From NCBI GenBank assembly GCA_947175695.1, contig CAMWNT010000001.1, positions 1-64,000 of the forward strand: DNA of 64,000 nucleotides, in the 5' to 3' direction. The notes below the pieces were generated by a model. The model had not been told where the DNA came from and searched no databases. It saw only the letters and a list, made by a program, of their open reading frames with translations. Positions 42,774 to 52,124 of the stretch are shown here, piece by piece. This DNA is from an uncultured Porphyromonadaceae bacterium. Lineage in GTDB: Bacteria; Bacteroidota; Bacteroidia; Bacteroidales; Muribaculaceae. The translations under genes and the position numbers were made by a program. How positions within the stretch are numbered: position 1 is the stretch's first letter; each line of letters begins with the position of its first letter.

Positions 42774-44045
42774 TCAGTTGATGATGTCGAAGCCTGTGTA
42801 TTTGCGCAGACACTCGGGGACGATGATTCCCTCGGGAGTCTGGTTGTTTTCAAGCAACGCGGCCATGATGCGGGGAAGCGCGAGGGCCGAGCCGTTGAGT
42901 GTGTGGCAGAGGTGGATTTTCTTCTGAGAGTCACGATAACGGCATTTCAGACGATTGGCCTGGTAGGTCTCGAAGTTTGACACACTCGACACTTCGAGCC
43001 ATCTCTTCTGAGCGCCGCTCCACACTTCGAAGTCGAATGTGATGGCCGATGTGAACGACATGTCGCCTCCGCAGAGACGAAGTATATGCCAGGGGAGGCC
43101 GAGACGATCGAGAAGGCTCTGCACATGGGCTTTCATATCTTCGAGGGCGGCATAGGAATTCTCCGGCTTTTCGATGCGTACAATCTCCACTTTGTCAAAC
43201 TGATGGAGGCGGTTGAGGCCGCGCACATCTTTGCCGTAGCTGCCGGCCTCTCGACGCCAGCAGGGAGAATAGGCGCAGTTCATCTTGGGAAGTTCAGCCT
43301 CGGGGATGATCACGTCGCGATAGATGTTGGTGACGGGCACTTCGGCTGTCGGGATGAGGTAGAGATCGTCGACTGTGACGTGATACATCTGTCCTTCTTT
43401 GTCGGGGAGCTGGCCTGTGCCATAACCCGATGCGGCGTTGACCACATAGGGAGGCTCGACCTCCGTGTAGCCCGCTTCGCCGGCCGAGTCGAGGAAGAAT
43501 TGGATCAGGGCGCGCTGCAGACGCGCTCCCTTGCCGATATAGAAGGGGAAGCCGGCGCCTGTCACTTTCACGCCCAACTCGAAATCAATCAGATTGTATT
43601 TCTTGGCCAGTTCCCAGTGGGGAAGTGCGTCGTCGCCAAGTTCGGGCATGGGGCCGCCGGTGGCCTCTACCACGTTGTCGTCGGCTGTCAGTCCGGCAGG
43701 CACGGCGTCGCAGGGAAGGTTGGGCACAGTCAGCAGAAGATCGATCTGCTTCACGCGGCATTCCTCAAGACGATCCTGCAGCCCTTTGGTGGCACCCTTG
43801 ATGCGGGCCACTTCCTGCTTGGCTTCCTCGGCCTTTTCCTTTTCGCCGGCTTTCATATGCATAGCGATCGAAGCGGCAAGTTTCTTGAGTTCCGACGCGT
43901 CGGAATCGGTCTTTGCCTGAAGACGACGACGCTCGGCGTCGATTTCGAGGATTTCGGCGATGACCGCACGGCCGTCGAATCCCTTGACGGCAAGTCGCTC
44001 GATGACAAATTCGGGATTCTCTTTTATAGTCTGAAGTGTAAGCAC
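42774..44045 (-). CDS. serS: Seryl-tRNA synthetase
   Basis: N-terminal coiled coil; YLIPTAEVPVTNIY; FDFEVWSGAQKRWLEVSSVSNFETYQANRLKCRYR. Confidence 0.96.
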   Translation of the reverse strand: MLTLQTIKENPEFVIERLAVKGFDGRAVIAEILEIDAERRRLQAKTDSDASELKKLAASIAMHMKAGEKEKAEEAKQEVARIKGATKGLQDRLEECRVKQIDLLLTVPNLPCDAVPAGLTADDNVVEATGGPMPELGDDALPHWELAKKYNLIDFELGVKVTGAGFPFYIGKGARLQRALIQFFLDSAGEAGYTEVEPPYVVNAASGYGTGQLPDKEGQMYHVTVDDLYLIPTAEVPVTNIYRDVIIPEAELPKMNCAYSPCWRREAGSYGKDVRGLNRLHQFDKVEIVRIEKPENSYAALEDMKAHVQSLLDRLGLPWHILRLCGGDMSFTSAITFDFEVWSGAQKRWLEVSSVSNFETYQANRLKCRYRDSQKKIHLCHTLNGSALALPRIMAALLENNQTPEGIIVPECLRKYTGFDIIN

Positions 44046-44117
44046 TTTCTTATTTCGTATAAATCAGTTATTACATTGCGCCTCTTGAGAGCGAAGCTCC
44101 CCGCGGGGCGGTTTCAC

Positions 44118-44573
44118 TCACGAAAGCAGTTCTTTGACGGCTGCATTGATTGCCTTGCCCTCGGCGCGGCCGGCGAGACGCTTCGAGGCGACGCCCATCA
44201 CCTTGCCCATCTGGGCCATTGACTCGGCGCCGGTCTCGGCGATGATCGCGCGAAGTTCCTCCTTGAGTTCGTCGGCTGAAAGCTGACGCGGGAGATATTC
44301 TTCGATCACAGCCGCTTCGGCAAGCTCGTTGTCGGCCAGTTCCTGACGGGAGTTGGCGGCGTAGATGGCCGCGCTTTCCTTGCGCTGCTTCACCATCTTC
44401 ACAAGAATTTTCATCGCAGTGTCGTCGGAGAGCTCTCCGTTGGCACCTTTGGCCGTCTTGGCCTCGAGGAATTCTTTCTTGATTCCACGAAGCGCCTCAA
44501 GACGCACCTTCTCGCGGGCGAGCATCGCCGCGCGGATATCTTCGCTGACTTTGTCGAAAAGATTTGTTGCCAT
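44118..44573 (-). CDS. GatB/YqeY domain protein
   Basis: DIRAAMLAREKVRLEALRGIKKEFLEAKTAKG; MGKVMGVASKRLAGRAEGKAINAAVKELL. Confidence 0.9.
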   Translation of the reverse strand: MATNLFDKVSEDIRAAMLAREKVRLEALRGIKKEFLEAKTAKGANGELSDDTAMKILVKMVKQRKESAAIYAANSRQELADNELAEAAVIEEYLPRQLSADELKEELRAIIAETGAESMAQMGKVMGVASKRLAGRAEGKAINAAVKELLS

Positions 44574-45037
44574 ATCTATTTTTTGTTTGCAGGGCGTCAG
44601 AGCTGTGAGTGATGCCTGTAGTAAACTAAATATCAGATGTTTGATTAAAAATTTGAAAGTCGCATCGGGCAATGCGGACCTCCGGCGCACACCCCGTTGA
44701 GGGGAATGCGCCGATAATTTTAAATGCAAAAATAATTTAAATTTGTGTGAATGACAAATTTATCTTATATTTGAGAAAAATTTTCCATTCACGGGTCCGG
44801 TTTTCCCACCCCATCAGTGCGACTGCGCCCTCATTCGGAGTGGCGCTCCGTTTTTGGGGATACTCTCCATCACCCCGGCTCCGGAATGACGGATTTTCCG
44901 ACAAAGAAACGGTTTTGAATTTTATCACGATTAAATAAAAAACCGCTTCTTTAACGAGAATCTTTCCATCCTCCCAAAGCTCCCAAAGCTCTTTGAGCGG
45001 ATGAAAGTTAAACTTAAACTGTTTCTATCTGACTTTA

Positions 45038-45895
45038 ATGTTTAAGATTGTGAGCCGGCGCGATCTCGCGCCCAACATTACGGAGATGCGGGTCGAGGCC
45101 CCGCTCGTGGCGGCTTCGGCGCTGCCGGGGCAGTTCGTCATCGTGCGTGTCGACGAAGAGTCTGAACGTATCCCGCTGACAATTTGCGACTATGACCCCG
45201 AAGCCGGGACTGTCACCATCGTCACGCAGTCTGTCGGCTATTCTTCCCAAAAGATAAATTCCCTCGCGGAAGGCGACTGCTTCCTGGATTTCACAGGCCC
45301 GCTCGGCCGCCCTTCGGATCTGATCGATATCGATCCGGAGAAGCTCCGCGATATGAAGATCCTTTTTGTGGCCGGAGGTGTGGGCACAGCCCCCGTCTAT
45401 CCCCAGGCAAAATGGCTGCATGAGCATGGCGTCACTCCGGAAGTCATCATCGGCGCCCGCAGCAAGGATCTGTTCACGTATGTCGATGAGATGGAGAAAG
45501 TGGCCGAAGTGCATCTCGCCACCGACGACGGCTCGGCCGGATATCACGGCCTTGTCACCGGGCTTATCCGCAAACTTATCGATGAAGAGGGGCGCCATTA
45601 CGACCATTGCGTCATCATCGGCCCCATGATCATGATGAAATTCGCGGCAATGACCACCAAAGAATATGAGATCCCGACGATGGTGTCGCTCAACGCTTTG
45701 ATGGTCGACGGCACGGGAATGTGCGGCGCTTGCCGCGTGACTGTCGACGGGCAGACACGCTTCACGTGTGTCGAAGGCCCGGAGTTCGACGGCCATAAAG
45801 TGGATTTCGACGAGGCTATGCGCCGCCAGAATATGTATCGCGAAAATCCGAAGACCAAACGTAATCTCAATCATAAATGCACGTGCCATGGCTGA
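45038..45895 (+). CDS. FAD/NAD-binding reductase, NfnA/SudB-like (sulfide dehydrogenase beta-type)
   Basis: PGQFVIVRVDEESERIPLTI; GVGTAPVYPQAKWL; GTGMCGACRVTV. Confidence 0.88.
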   Translation: MFKIVSRRDLAPNITEMRVEAPLVAASALPGQFVIVRVDEESERIPLTICDYDPEAGTVTIVTQSVGYSSQKINSLAEGDCFLDFTGPLGRPSDLIDIDPEKLRDMKILFVAGGVGTAPVYPQAKWLHEHGVTPEVIIGARSKDLFTYVDEMEKVAEVHLATDDGSAGYHGLVTGLIRKLIDEEGRHYDHCVIIGPMIMMKFAAMTTKEYEIPTMVSLNALMVDGTGMCGACRVTVDGQTRFTCVEGPEFDGHKVDFDEAMRRQNMYRENPKTKRNLNHKCTCHG

Positions 45896-47288
45896 AAGAA
45901 TACCTCGCACCCCCGTGCGCGAACAGGATCCGGAAGTCCGCGCCCGTAATTTTGAAGAAGTTTGCCTCGGCTATGACGCCGGGGAGGCTCGCCGCGAAGC
46001 GTCGCGATGCCTGAATTGCAAGATAGCCCGATGCCAGCAGCATTGTCCGGTGCATGTCGACATCCCCGGCTTCATCAGCCGCCTCGCCGCAGGCGATGAG
46101 GCGGGAGCCGCCGAAGTGATCGCCCGCGACAGCAGCCTCCCCTCTGTGTGCGGTCGCGTTTGCCCTCAGGAGTCGCAATGCGAGGGAGCCTGCGTGCTCG
46201 GCATTAAGTCGGAGCCTGTCGGCATCGGCAAACTGGAGCGCTATGTCGGCGACTGGAGCATCGCCCACGCCGATGAACGCCAAGTGGAGATCCCGGCCCC
46301 CAACGGAAGGAAGGTGGCTATCGTCGGAAGCGGACCCGCCGGCCTGGCATGCGCCTCTGATCTCGCCCGCCTCGGATATGAGGTCACAGTGTTTGAAGCG
46401 CTCCATAAGATCGGCGGTGTGCTCGTCTATGGCATCCCGGAGTTCAGATTGCCGAAGGATCGTATCGTGGCTCGAGAGGTGGAAGCCGTCAAGCGGCTGG
46501 GCGTGAAATTTATGACCGATGTGGTCATCGGACGCACAATGACGGTCGACGATCTGCTCGACCGAATGGGATTCGACGCCGTGTTTGTCGGTTCGGGAGC
46601 CGGACTCCCCCGCTTTATGGGAATCGAAGGAGAAAACCTCAACGGCGTTTTCTCAGCCAATGAGTTTCTGACCCGCGCCAATCTGATGCATGCATATGAC
46701 GAAGCCTATGACACTCCGGTCTATGCCGGCAGCCGCGCCGTCATCGTCGGCGGCGGCAATGTGGCCATGGACGCTGTGCGCACGGCCCGGCGCCTCGGCG
46801 CGGAAGCGGTCATCGTCTATCGCCGTTCGGAAGCGGAATTGCCCGCTCGCGTCGAGGAGGTGCATCATGCCCGCGAGGAGGGCATCGTCTTCCGGATGCT
46901 GACCAACCCTGTGCGCATTCTCGCCGACGAGCAGGGATGGGTCAAAGGTATCGAATGCGTCGAGATGGAACTCGGCGAGCCCGATGAGTCGGGACGCCGC
47001 AGTCCGGTGGTCAAGGAGGGAAGCAATTTCACAATTGACTGCGATGTGGTCATTATGGCCCTCGGCACAAGCCCCAACCCGCTGATCCGCGACACAACAT
47101 CCGGACTCGACACCAATCGCCGCGGCTGCATCGTGGCCGACGACAACGGCGCGACCTCACGCCCGGGTGTCTTTGCCGGCGGCGACGCCGTCACCGGCGC
47201 CGCCACAGTCATCCTCGCCATGGGTGCAGGCCGAAAAGCCGCCCGCGCTATCCACGATTACATCAGCGCAGGCTCTCAAGACAACTGA
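45888..47288 (+). CDS. gltA: NADPH-dependent glutamate synthase-type oxidoreductase (NfnB/GltA-like)
   Basis: CLNCKIARCQQHCPVHVDIPGFI; VAIVGSGPAGLACASDL; overlaps NfnA-like gene by 8 nt; start reassigned to MAERIPRTPV. Confidence 0.9.
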   Translation: MAERIPRTPVREQDPEVRARNFEEVCLGYDAGEARREASRCLNCKIARCQQHCPVHVDIPGFISRLAAGDEAGAAEVIARDSSLPSVCGRVCPQESQCEGACVLGIKSEPVGIGKLERYVGDWSIAHADERQVEIPAPNGRKVAIVGSGPAGLACASDLARLGYEVTVFEALHKIGGVLVYGIPEFRLPKDRIVAREVEAVKRLGVKFMTDVVIGRTMTVDDLLDRMGFDAVFVGSGAGLPRFMGIEGENLNGVFSANEFLTRANLMHAYDEAYDTPVYAGSRAVIVGGGNVAMDAVRTARRLGAEAVIVYRRSEAELPARVEEVHHAREEGIVFRMLTNPVRILADEQGWVKGIECVEMELGEPDESGRRSPVVKEGSNFTIDCDVVIMALGTSPNPLIRDTTSGLDTNRRGCIVADDNGATSRPGVFAGGDAVTGAATVILAMGAGRKAARAIHDYISAGSQDN

Positions 47289-47343
47289 CAGACTCCGCTG
47301 TCAACGACAATAACTATTTTCAATATCCAATATTCCGAAAGAA

Positions 47344-47952
47344 GTGAACGCTACCGAAGCCTACTCTATATTTGAACGCAGTGTGAGAGATTATCATGTG
47401 GCCGATAATGTCGACCATCCGATTGCAAATCCCTATCCCGAGGGGAGCATCGAAGCCACGTTGTATGCAAAAAACTGGGTCGATGCCGTGCAGTGGCATC
47501 TGGAAGACATCATCCGCGATCCGGAGATCGATCCTGTAGCCGCTCTCGCCCTCAAACGCAGAATCGACCGATCAAATCAGGTGCGCACCGACATGGTCGA
47601 GCAACTCGATTCCTATCTCCGGGATGTGCAATATGCCGACGTCACTCCCCTCCCCGACGCCGCCATCAACACCGAATCTCCCGCATGGGCCCTCGACCGA
47701 CTCTCGATCCTCGCTCTCAAGATCTGGCATATGACAGAAGAGACCGAACGACCCGACGCAGCCGACGACCATATCGCGCGATGCCGCGCCAAACTGGATG
47801 TACTCCTCGAACAGCGCACTGACCTCACCTCGGCCATCGATTCATTGCTCGATGATATCGCCCACGGCCGAAAATACATGAAGGTCTATCGACAGATGAA
47901 AATGTATAACGATCCGGCCACCAATCCGGTGCTTTATGGCAAAAAAGACTGA
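47344..47952 (+). CDS. DUF4254 domain protein
   Basis: WHLEDIIRDPEIDP...LKRRIDRSNQVRTDMVEQLD; adjacent to GT9; probable GTG start. Confidence 0.75.
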   Translation: MNATEAYSIFERSVRDYHVADNVDHPIANPYPEGSIEATLYAKNWVDAVQWHLEDIIRDPEIDPVAALALKRRIDRSNQVRTDMVEQLDSYLRDVQYADVTPLPDAAINTESPAWALDRLSILALKIWHMTEETERPDAADDHIARCRAKLDVLLEQRTDLTSAIDSLLDDIAHGRKYMKVYRQMKMYNDPATNPVLYGKKD

Positions 47953-49060
47953 TCACATATTGTCTGACATTGTCCCTGCTCCGGCCCGGGGCAGGGACAT
48001 CCTTGTCAGCAGGTTTTCGGCTCTGGGAGATGTGGCCATGACCCTTCCCCCGCTCTACGACGCATGCCTGTCGAATCCCGACCGGCGCTTCATCATGCTG
48101 ACGCGGCAGCATCCGGCCTCTATATTCATCAATCCGCCGGTGAATCTGGTGATCCACCCGATCGACACGGCCGATTATCCCGGCCTCGCCGGAATGCGAC
48201 GGCTATATCGCGAATTGCGCGATAAATACGACATCGGCGCATATGCCGACCTCCACGACGTGTTGCGCACTCAAATGCTGCGGCTGTTTTTCCGGCTCGG
48301 CGGCGTGAAAGTGACAAAGGTCGACAAAGGACGACTCGACCGCTATCGGCTGACCCGCTCATCCAATAAGCATCTTGTCGAACTGACCCCAATGGGCCAA
48401 CGGTATGCGGCGACTCTGGCCGCAGCCGGCGCACGTGGACAAGGCCGTTTTAAATCGGTGTTCCCTACTCTTCCCGATCCGGAGATTTTCGCCAATGCCA
48501 TCCTCCCGCGCCGCGACGGAGAGAAATGGATCGCCATCGCTCCCTTCGCCCGACATCCGGGAAAGGTCTACCCCGAAAAATATATGGTGTTGGCTCTCGC
48601 CCATATGATGAATAAAATCTATGGCTGCCGACTGATCCTGTTCGGATTCGGCCCCGAGGAAGAAGCCACCATCGAAAAATGGCGCGATATCCTCAGCTCC
48701 GAATTTCCTTTCAAGCCGGAAAGCATCGTCAACATGGCCTCGGCGAGAATCGGACTCCCTGCCGAAATGGCTCTGATCGCACACTGCGACGTGATGCTTT
48801 CGATGGATTCGGCCAATATGCATCTCGCCACTTTGGTCGGCACCCGGGTCGTCAGCATCTGGGGCGCTACCCACCCCTACTGCGGATTCCGGCCGGCCGC
48901 CCTCAGAGATTCCGACATCATCCAGCTCGACATGACATGCCGGCCTTGCTCGGTGTTTGGCAATCGCCCCTGCATGCAGGGCGACTATTATTGCCTGAAA
49001 GGAATATCTTCTGAAAGAGTAGCCGAAGTCGTACGCGACGCCTGCAATGACGACGCCTGA
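47936..49060 (+). CDS. Glycosyltransferase family 9 (heptosyltransferase-like)
   Basis: RGRDILVSRFSALGDVAMTLP; CDVMLSMDSANMHLATLVGTRVVSIWGATHP. Confidence 0.9.
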   Translation: MAKKTDHILSDIVPAPARGRDILVSRFSALGDVAMTLPPLYDACLSNPDRRFIMLTRQHPASIFINPPVNLVIHPIDTADYPGLAGMRRLYRELRDKYDIGAYADLHDVLRTQMLRLFFRLGGVKVTKVDKGRLDRYRLTRSSNKHLVELTPMGQRYAATLAAAGARGQGRFKSVFPTLPDPEIFANAILPRRDGEKWIAIAPFARHPGKVYPEKYMVLALAHMMNKIYGCRLILFGFGPEEEATIEKWRDILSSEFPFKPESIVNMASARIGLPAEMALIAHCDVMLSMDSANMHLATLVGTRVVSIWGATHPYCGFRPAALRDSDIIQLDMTCRPCSVFGNRPCMQGDYYCLKGISSERVAEVVRDACNDDA

Positions 49061-49166
49061 CTCCCGCCGATGCGCAATATTTTAAAATTCAACCGTTTTT
49101 TAAGAAACTGCTGAAAACCGGGCAATTTCACCCGTTTATGACAGTTCTTTACCAAATCCGGAAAAA

Positions 49167-52091
49167 TTGAGACATATATATATTCCAGCCATATTGCTGG
49201 CGGCTTCATTATCAGCTTCGGCCTTTCCTCCGGCCGATCCCGCAGTCGCGGTCGACGCCGCGCCGCGTGCCGTCGCTTCCTCGACTCTCGGCAGTCGGCT
49301 CCGCCTGGCCGCCGAACTTTATGACAAAGGAAATTATCGAGCTACAGTCGACGAACTCCGCGCTGTGGCCACAGCTTCCGAGCTTCCTCTTCCCCCCGAA
49401 GAGATGCAGGATTTTCTATTCCTTCTCGGAAGCGCCTGCTTCAAGGCTGATCTCCCCGAGGGATGCGAGATACTTGAAGAGTATATCACCCGATATCCCG
49501 CCTCCAAAGACGCGACCGATGCTCGACTAATCACAGCCGACTTCCATTTCTTCGCTCATGAATGGAGCGACGCGCTGGAGATCTATAAAGCTATCGATCT
49601 GACTGTGCTCGATGCCGACAGCCGCGATCTCTACACGTTCCGCGAAGCCCTCTGCATGATCAAATGCGGATTCTATGAGGAAGCCCTCCCGCTGCTTGAC
49701 TCGATATCGAAGTCGGGCGATTGCGCTCTGCAGGCACGCTTCTATAAAGCTTATATATATTATGTGGAGGGCGCCGATTCAAAGGCCCTCGACCTCTTCT
49801 CCGAGCTGAATCGGGTGATCTCCCCGGCCGACCGCCGACAAGGAATGGATCCGGATTATTACATCGCCCAGATCTATTTCCGAAAAGGGGAATGGAAAAA
49901 GGCCGCTTCCATGGCCGCCTCTCTCCTCGAGGCCGACACAGCGCCCGAACTCGCTCTGCCGACTCTCCGAATCCTCGGCATGAGCCGATATGAAATGAAG
50001 GATTATTCCCGCGCACGCAAGGATTTGCAAAAATATGTGGATCAGGCCGGCGACGACGCTTCCCACGACGCACTCTATGCTCTTGGTGTTTGCCTCTACG
50101 ACAATTCCGATCTGCAGAAAGCCCGCGCTTGCTTCGAGCGTATTGTGGCCGACACCGACGCCATCGGCCAGGGCGCGTCGCTATATCTCGGACAGATATT
50201 CGCCGCCGAACATGATCCCTCGGCCGCCGCTATCAATTTCGAGCGCGCCTATCGCATGAACTACGACAACCGCGTCGCCGAAAAGGCTCTCTATAACTAT
50301 GTCGCGGCCAGAGCCGGCGGGGGAAATATCCCCTTTGACTCGAATGTCGGCATGCTGGAGGAATTTATCCGCAATTATCCGGATTCGGAATATGCTCCGG
50401 TCATCGAACGCCATCTTTCGACTCTTTATTTCAACAACGGCGACTACGACAACGCCCTGCGTGTCGCCGAACGTATACGCCGTCCGTCGGACGACGACAA
50501 TCGTCGGCTGCAGTCGATCCTCTACGCCGGAGGCACATCGCAGCTTTCAGCCGGAAATCCGGCCAAGGCCTCGCGGCTGTTGCGCCGCTGCGTCGACATC
50601 TCCGGCGCCGATCAGGGAGTGAGAACCCAGGCAATGATTTGGCTCGGCGACGCTCTCTATGATCTCGGCGAATATGCTGAAGCCGAAAAATATCTCGCGC
50701 AGGCCGACCGCTCGGGACGCGCGGCCGAAAACGCGGCTCACACTAAGTATTCGCTGGGCTATGCCCGACTGATGCAGAATAAGTTCCGCGATGCTTCAAC
50801 TGCGTTTTCCTCGTTGCTCGGATCTTCGGTCAATCTACCCTCCGACATGAAGCGCGACGCGCTCCTTCGCATTGCCGACTGCAAATATTATGCCGGTGAT
50901 TACGCCGGGGCGAAACAGGATTTCGCCTCTCTCCGCTCGGAGGGTCAAGGGGCTGATTACGCCACCTACCGCTATGCCCAGATTCTCGGAATCGAAGGCA
51001 ATCTATCGGGCAAGATCAATGAGCTCAAGCGATTCGAAAGCATCTATGCCGATTCGCGATGGCTCCCCAACGCTCTGACCGAACTTGCCGACACATACGT
51101 GGCCGACAACCGCAACGCCGAAGCCGCCGCAGCCTACGGTCGGATGCTCGACCTCTACCCCGTCGATCCCGCCGCGCCTCGCGCACGCCTCGGTATGGGC
51201 GCGGCGCTGACCGCCTCGGGCGATGCCGATGGCGGTGCCGAAGCCTATCGCGAAGTGATGCGCCGTTGGCCATCGTCGGAGCAGGCCCGGATCGCCGACC
51301 GCGAACTGCGCGATTATTATGCCGACCGCCATCGTCTCGGTGAATACGCCGATTTCCTTTCTACAATACCCGGGTTCTCCGTCGATGCCTCCGAACTCGA
51401 TTCTCTCGCCTATAATGTGGCGGAGCGCGAGTATCTCGACAACCCGTCGTCGATCGCCCCGCTTAAAGGATATCTCGACGATTATCCCGACGGCCTCCAC
51501 AGCCCGGAGGCGTGGTCGATGATCGCTCGCCATTATTATGACGCCAATGACTCGCGCAACGCATTGGCCGCTTATCGTGAGCTCGAAAAACGTGGCGGCG
51601 CAGAATATTCCACCGAAGCCTATATCGGAATCATGCGCACCGCCGACAACTCGGGCGTGCGCACCGACTATGCCCGACGCCTGCGCGACTCCGGCGGAGC
51701 ACCGGCAGATGCCGTCGAGGAGGCCGATTTCTATCTCGCGGAAGCCGATCTGCACGAGGGTAACGCCTCTCGCCGAAAAGCGGCCGAAAAGAAGTTGCGC
51801 GAGCTCGCAGCCAATCCTTGGTCGGAATTCGGAGCGCGAAGCGCCGTCGCTCTCGGAGAATGGCTGCTCGAATCAGACCGACCACAAGAGGCTCTCGATT
51901 TCATAAAAGAATTCACCGAATCCGGCACCGGACAGACCTATTGGCTCGCTCGCGGATTTATCGTCCAGGCCGACGCCTATACAGCTCTCGGACAAGAAGC
52001 CACAGCCAGAGAATATCTCCGCAGTCTGCGCCGCAATTATCCGGGTGATGAACCCGACATCACCCGCGAGATCGACAATCGACTCAAATAA
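49167..52091 (+). CDS. Large tetratricopeptide-repeat protein, exported
   Basis: N-terminal hydrophobic signal and repeated TPR-like helices over the full length. Confidence 0.8.
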   Translation: MRHIYIPAILLAASLSASAFPPADPAVAVDAAPRAVASSTLGSRLRLAAELYDKGNYRATVDELRAVATASELPLPPEEMQDFLFLLGSACFKADLPEGCEILEEYITRYPASKDATDARLITADFHFFAHEWSDALEIYKAIDLTVLDADSRDLYTFREALCMIKCGFYEEALPLLDSISKSGDCALQARFYKAYIYYVEGADSKALDLFSELNRVISPADRRQGMDPDYYIAQIYFRKGEWKKAASMAASLLEADTAPELALPTLRILGMSRYEMKDYSRARKDLQKYVDQAGDDASHDALYALGVCLYDNSDLQKARACFERIVADTDAIGQGASLYLGQIFAAEHDPSAAAINFERAYRMNYDNRVAEKALYNYVAARAGGGNIPFDSNVGMLEEFIRNYPDSEYAPVIERHLSTLYFNNGDYDNALRVAERIRRPSDDDNRRLQSILYAGGTSQLSAGNPAKASRLLRRCVDISGADQGVRTQAMIWLGDALYDLGEYAEAEKYLAQADRSGRAAENAAHTKYSLGYARLMQNKFRDASTAFSSLLGSSVNLPSDMKRDALLRIADCKYYAGDYAGAKQDFASLRSEGQGADYATYRYAQILGIEGNLSGKINELKRFESIYADSRWLPNALTELADTYVADNRNAEAAAAYGRMLDLYPVDPAAPRARLGMGAALTASGDADGGAEAYREVMRRWPSSEQARIADRELRDYYADRHRLGEYADFLSTIPGFSVDASELDSLAYNVAEREYLDNPSSIAPLKGYLDDYPDGLHSPEAWSMIARHYYDANDSRNALAAYRELEKRGGAEYSTEAYIGIMRTADNSGVRTDYARRLRDSGGAPADAVEEADFYLAEADLHEGNASRRKAAEKKLRELAANPWSEFGARSAVALGEWLLESDRPQEALDFIKEFTESGTGQTYWLARGFIVQADAYTALGQEATAREYLRSLRRNYPGDEPDITREIDNRLK

Positions 52092-52124
52092 TCACCTCTC
52101 TTCTCCCTATTCTTCTATCCGCAT

